DNA of 64,000 nt, from positions 1 through 64,000 of the forward strand of contig CAZTHK010000009.1 in NCBI GenBank assembly GCA_964613215.1, written 5' to 3'. The stretch's first letter is position 1. The number at the start of each line of letters is the position of its first letter. This document shows, in pieces, positions 1-7,800 of the stretch. The position numbers and the translations under genes are program-made. This DNA is from CAZTHK01 sp964613215. GTDB lineage: Bacteria > Krumholzibacteriota > Krumholzibacteriia > Krumholzibacteriales > CAZTHK01. The notes under the pieces were generated by a model that did no database searches, was not told the DNA's origin, and saw only the letters and a list, made by a program, of their open reading frames with translations.

Positions 1-848
1 ATATCATATTTCCGTCTTAAACAAGCCCTGCGGGGACTTTTTAGAGTGGACTCTTCCATATAATACAATAATAAGCCAGCTTTGGAATAATTAACAGGCA
101 CAATGTTCAAACAGGTCGAAGAAATGTAGAGTTGAGTCAGAATTTATTATAATAACAACGGTGTTGACTTTGCCGGGTAAGTTTGGCTAATAAATATTGA
201 CCATATTCCCGGGACCGGTGTTACATTACCTGTATGGTCAGAGAATGGCCCTGCATATAATGTATTGATTGTGAGGGGGGAGCCGGGGAGGAGGTTCTCC
301 CCGGGTCGGTCAAATATTACTTTTGATTGTAATGAAAAATTTTACGCCCCGGAGGTGGACAACTCGATGAATTGGGTTTCAACACCGGGCATGTTGAACT
401 ATCCTGTGAGGGGGAGACAGGAATTTTTCTCTCATAGCCCATGGCAGCCAGTACACTGAGGAAGGTAGTTGTGGTGAGAATCGATGGGGCTATGAATCGT
501 TTCATTCTGTTGTCCACCTCCTGAAGGGCGGGGGGTTTTGAGGCTCTGTTATTCACTTCTCATTGTCAGGTTATGGCAAGGGGCGGGCCATTCCACGGTT
601 ATACCATCATGACAGGGCCAGAGATTTTCGCTGTGAAATTACCAGCAGTTGTGCAATGTTTGCAAGTGATTTGATAGCAGCCGATTAGCCAAAGCGCAGA
701 GACAGTTGAAGAGCAGTAAATTTCTGGTAAATGTTAACTTAACATGAAATTATGATTTAGGGGGACAGGTAATTTTTGGGATTTTTCATGAAAATGTTAA
801 GTGGGAAGAGAGTGATTTTTTCAAGGTTATTTTATAACTGTCATATAA
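1..848. other. Intergenic or decayed region without a supported gene
   Basis: No reading frame here has convincing coding character. A plus-strand stretch around 190-459 reads open for about 80 codons without a good start or ribosome site and matches no family I know; it could be a gene remnant. Two structures are visible. An 8-bp perfect hairpin, CCGGGGAG/CTCCCCGG with a 6-nt loop, lies at 283-304 and has no T-run after it. ATGTTAACTTAACAT at 731-745 is a palindrome with a one-base centre, and its right arm can alternatively pair with ATGTTAAG at 795-802. The latter lies just beyond the stop of the minus-strand regulator at 849 and may help end its transcript. Confidence 0.5.
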
Positions 849-2309
849 TCAATCAGTTAAAGAAACCGGCTGATATTCTCCATGTTTGATTTTTTTCTTT
901 ATCTCAGATCCTTTTATTCCGTATTTGGACATCTTGTATCTCAGGGTTCCCCGTCCTACCTCAAGCATCCGGGCAGCAGCCGTGATGTTACCATCCGCCT
1001 GAAACAGGGCGGTTCTGATTACCTCCCTTTCAATCTCAGCCAGTGATGCACCCCCGGTGTTCAGATTGACTCTTATCCTGCCGCCGCTACCTCCGGCACA
1101 TACCCTGGTCTCCTGATTTGGTCCCTCACAGGGTGTGATGGGCAAATCAGCTGCCCTGATTTCCCCCGATGTATTTAGAAGTACGGTCCTTTCTATCATG
1201 TTTATCAGCTCACGTATGTTTCCAGGCCAGTGGTACTGTTCCAGCACAGAGACTGCTTCCGGGGAAAGTTTCACCCCTCCCTTCTTAAGTTTCTCCGAGA
1301 ATACCTGTGTATAATGAATTGCTATAGGCTCTATATCCTCTATCCGCTCCCGCAGGGGAGGGAGAGTGAGTTCCACTACATTCAGGCGGTAGAATAGATC
1401 ACTGCGAAAGCGCTTTTCCCTGATCGCTTCAGTCATGTCGCTGTTGGTAGCCGATATAACCCTTACATTCACAGGCAGAAACCTGGTTCCGCTTATTTTT
1501 CTTATTACCCTGGTATCCAGAAACTTGAGCAGTTTGGCCTGCAGCCCGTAATCGATTTCGGTTACCTCATCCAGAAAGATGGTTCCCCCGTTGGCACATT
1601 CGAACAGCCCCATCTTGTCCTCGCGGGCGTCGGTGAAGGCCCCCTTCTCATATCCGAAGAATTCGCTCTCCAGCAGGGTGGAGGGTATGGCAGCACAGTT
1701 GACCTCTATGAATGGTCCCGAAGCTCTTTTACTTGCCCGGTGGATTGCTCTGGCTATGGCACCCTTTCCGGTGCCGCACTCCCCGGTTATCATAACCGAG
1801 GTATCTTCAGCCGAAGCGATCTTTTCTGCCAGGGAAAGAACCTCCCTGATCTTTTCACTGGTGCCTATAATATCACTGAAGTTCTGCCGGCTGTTTCTCT
1901 TCTCTATCGCCCGGGCTCTCTTTCGCTTTCCCAGTCCACCGGCTATCCTGGATAGTAAGCCGCTGAAGTCCTCCTGCCGGTATGGTTTGAACAGTACATG
2001 CCTGGCCTCCAGCTGAAGGGCCAGCCTGTCTGCTGATTTTGTTCCTTCCTCCAGAATAAGGAAGAGCTGGATGCCGGGGTTTTTGCTTTTCCATTCCCTG
2101 AAATGGTCGATGCGGAGAGTGGATATCTCAGCGGCTTCATTTCTGTCCAGGGATAGTATGATCACAGGTGTTTCAGTCGCTTTATCCTCCCGGAGCAGTT
2201 CCTCCAGAGAGGAAAACTGCCTGGCGTCCCAGCCGGATTCTTCACACTGGGAGACCATTCTGCTCCGTGCCTTCTCGTCACCCTCTACCAGATTAAGGAG
2301 ATGCAACAT
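849..2309 (-). CDS. Sigma-54-dependent response-regulator-like activator (GAFTDA variant)
   Basis: 486 residues in three parts. Residues 1-125 have the size and fold pattern of a receiver domain: a possible phospho-acceptor D55 in ILSLD and K108 in LFKPY, but the N-terminal acidic pocket reads VEGDE instead of a DD or DE pair, so phosphorylation is uncertain. Residues about 145-385 are the AAA+ sigma-54 interaction domain, with Walker A GECGTGK at 176-182, Walker B GGTIFLDEV at 241-249 and an arginine-rich sensor region. The sigma-54 contact loop is GAFTDA (223-228) instead of GAFTGA. The C-terminus (about 435-466) is a Fis-type helix-turn-helix. The protein should activate sigma-54 promoters by ATP-driven open-complex formation. 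No partner kinase is adjacent and its targets are unknown. The nearest gene is the divergent lipoprotein at 2542. Confidence 0.9.
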   Translation of the reverse strand: MLHLLNLVEGDEKARSRMVSQCEESGWDARQFSSLEELLREDKATETPVIILSLDRNEAAEISTLRIDHFREWKSKNPGIQLFLILEEGTKSADRLALQLEARHVLFKPYRQEDFSGLLSRIAGGLGKRKRARAIEKRNSRQNFSDIIGTSEKIREVLSLAEKIASAEDTSVMITGECGTGKGAIARAIHRASKRASGPFIEVNCAAIPSTLLESEFFGYEKGAFTDAREDKMGLFECANGGTIFLDEVTEIDYGLQAKLLKFLDTRVIRKISGTRFLPVNVRVISATNSDMTEAIREKRFRSDLFYRLNVVELTLPPLRERIEDIEPIAIHYTQVFSEKLKKGGVKLSPEAVSVLEQYHWPGNIRELINMIERTVLLNTSGEIRAADLPITPCEGPNQETRVCAGGSGGRIRVNLNTGGASLAEIEREVIRTALFQADGNITAAARMLEVGRGTLRYKMSKYGIKGSEIKKKIKHGEYQPVSLTD

Positions 2310-2452
2310 TTGCTTTATTCCTGTTTTATATTCCAGATCTACTGACAGCCGGCTTTCCGTACGGTCGATTTAAGGTTTCTGCAAGATATGTGCCTCTGGC
2401 CGCCGCAGAAGGCGGGACGGTACGGATTCCTGATATTCACAGTGAAGATTGT

Positions 2453-2481
2453 TTGAAGTTGTCCCCGGGATTTAGTATTTT
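2453..2481 (+). promoter_or_regulatory. Sigma-70-like promoter for the 2542 lipoprotein gene
   Basis: TTGAAG at 2453-2458 and TATTTT at 2476-2481 are separated by 17 bp, placing a start of transcription near 2488, about 55 bp before the ATG at 2542. Prediction from consensus only. Confidence 0.45.
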
Positions 2482-2541
2482 ATTCAGAGATTGTTATCTG
2501 ACCGATCAGGGAATGAATGGTATATCAAAAAAGGAAGCAGG

Positions 2542-4464
2542 ATGAAGAATAATCTATGGTTTATTGACCCTGTTGTCGTTACGGCGGTTCTGGCCGTTTT
2601 GCTTTTTATGGGGGCAGGTTGTGATTCGGGGGAGAAGATGGATTTAAATAGGCATCCCGCCATCCGCCGGATTTCTTCCGATTCCCTGTGTATGGGAGAT
2701 ACCGTGATTATAGAGGGTAGTGATTTCGAAAAAAAATCTCAATACAACCGGATAGTATTCTCAGCATGCAACTCTGAAAATTCTCTCTGCCAAAGGGAGA
2801 CATTTCCCCTCTCCAGTTCGGAAAACCAGTTGATGGTCCGGGTTCCGGACGGAGCCTTTACCGGCTGGGTCAGAGTGGAAAACATCAATCCGGTCAGCGG
2901 GGTCTGGCCGGGTGGTATCAAATCCCCTCCCTTTCCCTCCAATCAGCTTGCTGTGGATGTTGATCTCTGGCCCGGCGATGTGGGGAGGGTCTTCTATTCC
3001 GGTTCCCGATTCGATTTTACCCTTAGCGGAGGAACAGGGGGACGGGAGTATCTGATTATTCTATTTAACTCTAAACATCCCGGGGGGGAGGATAATGCGG
3101 AGGTATCCTACCAACTGGTGATGTCATCCACCGGGAATGGTGGCAAGACAGCCGGTTTGATGGATAAGGGGGAGAGCAAAAAAACCGATAAGCAGGAAAT
3201 CAGGGGGAATAACGGGAATTGTACCGGGGAGGGGATCTCACCATGGAGGATCAGGGACTGGAGAAGAAGAAGGGGGACAGCGGATATTAACAGGCAGGTG
3301 GAAGAGATACTGCAGAAGAGTGTCAGAGATGGCAAGAGGGATAAGTCGCCGCCGGTAACCGGTACCGGTCCCATTGCCCGAACCAGGACATTCGATGTGT
3401 TGGATAACGTGGAGGGAAGGATAGACGACCCTGCCAATTATACCCAGGTGGAGGCGGATCTGATGTATCAGGGTTCCCATACCCTGCTGTATGTGGATCA
3501 GGATACCCCCTCTGAATATTTTAACGCCTCCGATGCAGAGGCTCTGGGTAATTACTTCGATCAGAGTGTGTATCAGACCAACCACACCTATTTCGGAGTA
3601 GAGTCGGATATTAACGGGGACGGTAAGGTGGCGATACTACTCACCCCTGTAGTCAACAGCCTTACTCCCCCCTCCAGCTCGAGTTTCATAGCGGGGTTTT
3701 TCCTGCCCACCGATCTTCTCCCCTCTTATGTTCCGTCCGGTGCGACCAATGGAATGGAAATTTTCTATTCCATCGTACCGGATAGCAGATTTCCCAAAGA
3801 AGAAATAATGCCCTACATTGAGGGGGTTCTCTCCCATGAATTTCTGCATATGATTATTTTCAACTACCGTATTCTCAAGTACGGCAATGCCACCTATGCC
3901 ACCTATCAGGAGAAGCTCTGGCTGGAGGAGTCACTGGCCCATATTGCAGAAAACCTTAACGGCCACGATGAGGCGAATGCGGGGAGGGTAAATATATTTT
4001 TATCCGATCCCGGGGGTGCCCATCTGGTGTATGAAGAAGATGATGCCCTGGAATCCAGGGGGGCGGGATTTCTATTTCTCAGGCTGCTGGGTGACCGTTA
4101 CGGAAATGATATCTTCCGGGAGATAGTGCAGTCCAGAAATAAGGGGAGGGGCAACGTGGAGGCTGTGACCGGCCAGGATTTCATGGAGCTTTTTGCAGAT
4201 TGGGGGGTGTCATGCTATCTGAGCGGGTTGGGGATATCGGGTGATCAGCGGTATAATTATACCACCGTTGATTTTCAGACAGACTTTAGCGATACCCTCA
4301 GGGTTTTCCCTCTGAGTCCGCCTGCGGATGAAAGAGGGGGGAATGTGGAATACTTCTCTCCCGAATACATCTACGTGGATCTTGCCCCCGCTTCTACAGC
4401 TAACTTTGAGGTGCAGTCTGCCGGTACAGGCGGAATGAATATGATGGTGTTAAGGATAGAATAG
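2542..4464 (+). CDS. Lipoprotein zinc metallopeptidase, M30 (hyicolysin)-like
   Basis: About 640 residues. I chose ATG 2542 because AAGGAAG precedes it and it directly begins a signal peptide; an upstream in-frame start at 2491 would bury the signal. The signal ends in a lipobox-like MGAGC, so this is probably a lipidated envelope protein. Next comes an IPT/TIG-like immunoglobulin segment (about residues 30-130). The C-terminal half holds a zincin site: HEFLH at 432-436, followed 26-27 residues later by WLEESLAHIAE, where E462 or E463 is the likely third zinc ligand. That arrangement and the surrounding sequence resemble peptidase family M30. A low-complexity charged linker (about 210-290) separates the two parts. 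Likely role: surface or periplasmic protein degradation. The family call is by motif, so the function is moderately sure and the substrate unknown. Confidence 0.75.
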   Translation: MKNNLWFIDPVVVTAVLAVLLFMGAGCDSGEKMDLNRHPAIRRISSDSLCMGDTVIIEGSDFEKKSQYNRIVFSACNSENSLCQRETFPLSSSENQLMVRVPDGAFTGWVRVENINPVSGVWPGGIKSPPFPSNQLAVDVDLWPGDVGRVFYSGSRFDFTLSGGTGGREYLIILFNSKHPGGEDNAEVSYQLVMSSTGNGGKTAGLMDKGESKKTDKQEIRGNNGNCTGEGISPWRIRDWRRRRGTADINRQVEEILQKSVRDGKRDKSPPVTGTGPIARTRTFDVLDNVEGRIDDPANYTQVEADLMYQGSHTLLYVDQDTPSEYFNASDAEALGNYFDQSVYQTNHTYFGVESDINGDGKVAILLTPVVNSLTPPSSSSFIAGFFLPTDLLPSYVPSGATNGMEIFYSIVPDSRFPKEEIMPYIEGVLSHEFLHMIIFNYRILKYGNATYATYQEKLWLEESLAHIAENLNGHDEANAGRVNIFLSDPGGAHLVYEEDDALESRGAGFLFLRLLGDRYGNDIFREIVQSRNKGRGNVEAVTGQDFMELFADWGVSCYLSGLGISGDQRYNYTTVDFQTDFSDTLRVFPLSPPADERGGNVEYFSPEYIYVDLAPASTANFEVQSAGTGGMNMMVLRIE

Positions 4465-4478
4465 TAATGCAAGGCCGG

Positions 4479-4567
4479 CCTGAGGCATCGCCGCATATGC
4501 TGATTGGAGCAGACCAGTATATATCGCAGCTCAATCAGCAAGAGAATGTAGGGGGGTATGCCTCAGG
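4479..4567. repeat. Nested inverted repeat filling a convergent intergenic gap
   Basis: The outer arms CCTGAGGCAT (4479-4488) and ATGCCTCAGG (4558-4567) are perfect complements. Inside them GCTGATTGGAGC (4499-4510) pairs with GCTCAATCAGC (4529-4539) with a single bulged base. The structure occupies most of the 115 bp between the converging lipoprotein gene (ends 4464) and the pqqD-like gene (ends 4580). A bidirectional terminator or processing structure is the simplest reading, although neither side has a clean T-run. A small transposon-like or REP-like element is an alternative. Confidence 0.7.
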
Positions 4568-4579
4568 AAGTATATTGAT

Positions 4580-4960
4580 TTAACATTTCTGATTACGGTA
4601 TTCCTCCAGATTGGCAAAACGAATAAACCTGGCTCTCTCCAGTTGATTAAAAAATAGTCCCAGCCGCTCATGACAGGGTTCTATATCCTCCCCGAATTCT
4701 TTCGTCAGCAGTTGGGCAATCTGACCCACATTCCTGCTGCCGTCACAAAGTTTCCAGACCGCGCTTCCTACCTCGTCCAGATCCACCTTGAGACAGGGAT
4801 CCTTCAATCTGGGCATGACCAGCTTCTGCATGATCCTGCTTTTAAACCGGGGAACAGAGAGGATTACCTTTCCCCCCTCCGTTATTTCATGGTCCACCAC
4901 CCTTTCCGGTATTAACCGGAGCAGGTTTATCTCCTGGTGATTCTTTTTATCTTTACCCAT
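4580..4960 (-). CDS. PqqD-family (RiPP recognition element) protein, orphan
   Basis: 126 residues with the PqqD pattern: an N-terminal beta-rich segment, then LDEVGSAVWKLCDGSRNV and QIAQLLTKEFGEDIE, the winged-helix core that binds leader peptides in peptide-modifying systems. An N-terminal extension of about 35 residues precedes it. No PqqA-like precursor, PqqE-type radical SAM enzyme or other PQQ gene is nearby. It stands alone between a convergent metallopeptidase and the upstream OPT transporter. ATG 4960 lacks a clear Shine-Dalgarno sequence. Standalone PqqD-like proteins are common in anaerobes and their roles are mostly untested. The family is fairly sure, the role unknown. Confidence 0.8.
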   Translation of the reverse strand: MGKDKKNHQEINLLRLIPERVVDHEITEGGKVILSVPRFKSRIMQKLVMPRLKDPCLKVDLDEVGSAVWKLCDGSRNVGQIAQLLTKEFGEDIEPCHERLGLFFNQLERARFIRFANLEEYRNQKC

Positions 4961-5097
4961 TTTAAAACATCTTTTCTGAACCGGGCTGTTCCCTCTCCGG
5001 TGAGTATAACCGGCCGTTATATTGCCGGCCTGCCGGCAACCGGCAAGATTGCCAGAATAACCGGTGGTTCATATGAAAGTATAATAAATGCAGTATT

Positions 5098-5136
5098 AAA
5101 TAAAAACCCCGGAACCGGATTATATCCGGCCCGGGG
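5098..5136 (-). terminator. Rho-independent terminator after the OPT transporter
   Basis: CCCCGG (5107-5112) pairs with CCGGGG (5131-5136), and an inner CCGG/CCGG pair extends the stem. Read on the minus strand the hairpin is followed by TTTTTAT. It lies just past the stop of the minus-strand transporter gene at 5151. Confidence 0.8.
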
Positions 5137-5150
5137 CATAGTCGTTGTAT

Positions 5151-7172
5151 CTAAGCTTCTGTACCACCGGCACTTATTCCCTCATCGCTTCTGGCGCTCT
5201 GAAGTGGAATCCTGATCAGAACGTAGAAGAGTATGGCGAAGATAATCAGGGCCAACCAGGGGTTTCCTCCCTCGATTATCTCGGGAAGGATGGCTTTCCC
5301 TCCTCCTGCCACCACTGTGCCGGCAATAACAATACCCATCAGCGCCTGGCCTGCGATCAGTCCGGATGCCAGCAGAATACCGGTGTTTTCAGTCTTTTCC
5401 CTGTTCAGGTTGCGTTTTTTCATGATGGTCTCGGTGATCCACTTTATCACTCCCCCGATAAAGATAGCGAAGGTGGTATGGAAGGGGAGGTACATTCCCA
5501 CTGCTATCAGCATGGGAGAGGGTGCTCCGATAAGAATCAGAGCGATGGAAAACAGGGCTCCCATTATTACCAGAGGCCATGCCATCTGACCGGTAATAAT
5601 TCCCTGGCTCAGCATGGCCATCAGTCCTGCCTGGGGAGCGGGCAGGAGGGTTCCTCCTATACCGCCCATTTCAGCATAACCGGTGTGAAGGAGCTGCAAC
5701 ACCAGTGCCATCACGAAGGCTGCCGCTACCACTCCGATCATACAACCTGCCTCCATGAATTTAGGCGTTCCTCCCAGAATGTGTCCTGCTTTGAGATCCT
5801 GGATAATATCACCGGCCACGCCGCTGGAACAGCAGACCACTGCCGCCACTCCCAGTACGGCAGCCACTCCGAAGGCACCTTTAACCCCCACAATTACCAT
5901 CAGGATAGCTGCCACTATCAGGGTGGAGAGGGTCAGTCCGGAGATGGGGTTGTTGCTGGAACCGATGGTGCCCACCAGAAAACCAGCCACTGCAGCGAAC
6001 AGAAAACCCGCCACTGTCATTACTACGGCGGAGACAATTGCGCCCACCACACTGTGGCTGAAGTAGTAATACAGAATAGCTATGGGAATAACCAGGGCCA
6101 CGATGCCGATTATGGTAACCGAATAGGGGATGTCCTTCTCCAGGCGGTTGGTCTCGGTCTCCTCGGCAACTTTACCGATCTTCCTTAAATCCTTGAATGC
6201 ACGAGCCACTCCGGAACTGAGTGACTTGCGCATCTTGAACAGGGTGTAAAGAGAGCCTACCAGCATCGCTCCCACTGCGAGGGGGCGGACCTGCGAGTTC
6301 CATACCGCTGCTGAAGCCTGCAGCCAGTCGGTTCCCTCACCGAACCTTCCATTGATAAAAATGAACAGGGGAGCCAGCATCATGTGTCCGAATATCCCCC
6401 CTGAAAATACGATGGAGGCCAGTTTGGGCCCGATTATATAGCCTACCCCTGCCATGGCCGGGGAAGCATCGGGCGATTCTATGAAGATCCCTCCCATGGG
6501 GTTGATGGATGAACCCACCTGCTTCATGCCGCTGGTCATCAACTGGAAGTTCTTCACCGCCGGAAGCACCCAGAATTGTCTTACGTAACCCTGTATCAGC
6601 TGGAGGCCGAATGCATTTCTTAACAGCTCCAGAACGGCGGAGAGACCTATGGTGCCGAAGACATATTTAGCTCCGGTGGCGTGACCCTGACCTGCTTTTA
6701 CGATTTCGGCGCAGGCCACACTCTCCGGGAAGGGCAGGGTGGTATCCTCTATCAGCACTCTTCTCAGGAAAATTACGAACAGCACACCCAGTATCCCTCC
6801 CACCAGCATAAGGAAGGTGCTTTCCCAGTAATGAACGTGTTCCCATATAGGTTCTCCATTGGCGGGATTCTTGGCTATCAGGAAAGCCGGGATGGTGAAT
6901 ATGGCTCCCGCCACCAGGGCTTCTCCCACTGCCGCGGTGGTACGGCAGGTATTCTCCTCCAGAATGGTTCCTTTCATCGGCCGTAGCACAGCCATGGCCA
7001 TAACTGCGGCCGGAAAAGTTGCCGCCACGGTCATTCCCGCCACCAGACCCAGATAGGCATTTGCCGCACCCAGCACTATGGACAGTATTGCCCCTACTAT
7101 CAGTGCCGGTATGGTAAACTCCTTCAGGGTGGATTCTGCGGGGACATAAGGCTTGAAAGAGCTGTCTGACAT
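5151..7172 (-). CDS. OPT-family oligopeptide transporter
   Basis: 673 residues, almost entirely hydrophobic with about 14-16 predicted membrane segments and short loops. The N-terminus (KEFTIPALIVGAILSIVLGA) and the internal SNNPISGLTLSTLIVAA are typical of the oligopeptide transporter (OPT) family, proton-driven importers of peptides or, in some members, metal-chelate complexes. The substrate cannot be told from sequence. The start at ATG 7172 is supported by AGGAGG seven bases upstream. A good sigma-70-like promoter precedes it and a hairpin terminator follows, so it is probably transcribed alone. Uptake of peptides fits the several secreted peptidases in the window, but no direct link is visible. 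Confidence 0.92.
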   Translation of the reverse strand: MSDSSFKPYVPAESTLKEFTIPALIVGAILSIVLGAANAYLGLVAGMTVAATFPAAVMAMAVLRPMKGTILEENTCRTTAAVGEALVAGAIFTIPAFLIAKNPANGEPIWEHVHYWESTFLMLVGGILGVLFVIFLRRVLIEDTTLPFPESVACAEIVKAGQGHATGAKYVFGTIGLSAVLELLRNAFGLQLIQGYVRQFWVLPAVKNFQLMTSGMKQVGSSINPMGGIFIESPDASPAMAGVGYIIGPKLASIVFSGGIFGHMMLAPLFIFINGRFGEGTDWLQASAAVWNSQVRPLAVGAMLVGSLYTLFKMRKSLSSGVARAFKDLRKIGKVAEETETNRLEKDIPYSVTIIGIVALVIPIAILYYYFSHSVVGAIVSAVVMTVAGFLFAAVAGFLVGTIGSSNNPISGLTLSTLIVAAILMVIVGVKGAFGVAAVLGVAAVVCCSSGVAGDIIQDLKAGHILGGTPKFMEAGCMIGVVAAAFVMALVLQLLHTGYAEMGGIGGTLLPAPQAGLMAMLSQGIITGQMAWPLVIMGALFSIALILIGAPSPMLIAVGMYLPFHTTFAIFIGGVIKWITETIMKKRNLNREKTENTGILLASGLIAGQALMGIVIAGTVVAGGGKAILPEIIEGGNPWLALIIFAILFYVLIRIPLQSARSDEGISAGGTEA

Positions 7173-7251
7173 TTATATCCTCCTTCCGCAAAGTTTCAGA
7201 TGATGAGTGCTGCCAGAGAGTCAAAATATTAACACTCCCTTTAGGATACTT

Positions 7252-7281
7252 ATAATAGCCGGGGTGCTCCAAATAAGTCAA
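7252..7281 (-). promoter_or_regulatory. Sigma-70-like promoter for the OPT transporter
   Basis: On the minus strand TTGACT (plus 7276-7281) and TATTAT (plus 7252-7257) are 18 bp apart, about 80 bp upstream of ATG 7172. A near-consensus match. Confidence 0.6.
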
Positions 7282-7312
7282 GAAGTGTTAGTATCAGGAG
7301 TATGCCCAGTTG

Positions 7313-7371
7313 TTATTCGATCTGCATTATTCCGGTGCTCGGTGTTTCAGGATCACTGTCGATTTCCCCGG
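7313..7371. repeat. Degenerate intergenic repeat, copy A
   Basis: Begins TTATTCGATCTGCATTATTC. Aligned without gaps to copy B (37949 onward) it matches at about 41 of 53 positions. Its first 23 bases match copy C (50009) at 21. All three copies lie in non-coding gaps and in the same orientation relative to the plus strand. Confidence 0.55.
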
Positions 7372-7590
7372 AGATGGGATGCAGACCTCTGCAACCGGGG
7401 CAGGTTCGATTCAATGCGGCCGAAGCAGCTCAGGAAGCTATGACCGGCCGCCTTCCGGAGATTCTTCCATTATCCCTCCATGCATATTCTGAAATAACTT
7501 GCGGCGGTTATTCAGCTTAACCGGACCGGCCGGGAGTCGCCGGCTATTGGATCTGCGGGCTCTGCATCTAATAACCCGCAGGGCGGAGTT

Positions 7591-7608
7591 CCACGGGCAT
7601 GCCCGTGG
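7591..7608. promoter_or_regulatory. 18-bp perfect palindrome, candidate operator
   Basis: CCACGGGCATGCCCGTGG equals its own reverse complement. It lies about 190 bp upstream of the sigma-54 activator gene at 7801 and about 420 bp from the divergent transporter start. It could be a binding site for a dimeric regulator or, less likely, part of a hairpin. Confidence 0.4.
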
Positions 7609-7800
7609 GTATCTACACACAAGTATATGGGTACTACTGACGGAAACTTGACATCCTGCCAGTTTGTTCGAGAGTTGCAGGAGCTGGTAACTCTATGATA
7701 TATAATAAAATAAATCTTAGCCTGTACTGAAGGTATACAACTTGCGCATGGAGCAGGGAGAAATGATTATTGAGGAGTAATAACCTTAACTTTCGAAAAT

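Larger units (their letters stand above)
7282..7800. other. Intergenic region upstream of the second sigma-54 activator
   Basis: No gene is supported in these 519 bp; the short frames inside lack ribosome sites or family resemblance. The region holds one copy of the intergenic repeat (7313-7371) and an 18-bp palindrome (7591-7608). TGCGGG at 7553 can pair with CCCGCA at 7574. No clear promoter for the gene at 7801 was found. Confidence 0.5.

Noticed and set aside
5145..6188. Long plus-strand frame opposite the OPT gene
   Set aside because: It is the antisense shadow of a membrane-protein gene; His/Gly/Ser-rich and without family features.
7395..7425. tRNA-like GGTTCGATTC (T-loop match)
   Set aside because: The flanking bases do not form a T-stem or acceptor stem and no anticodon arm lies upstream.
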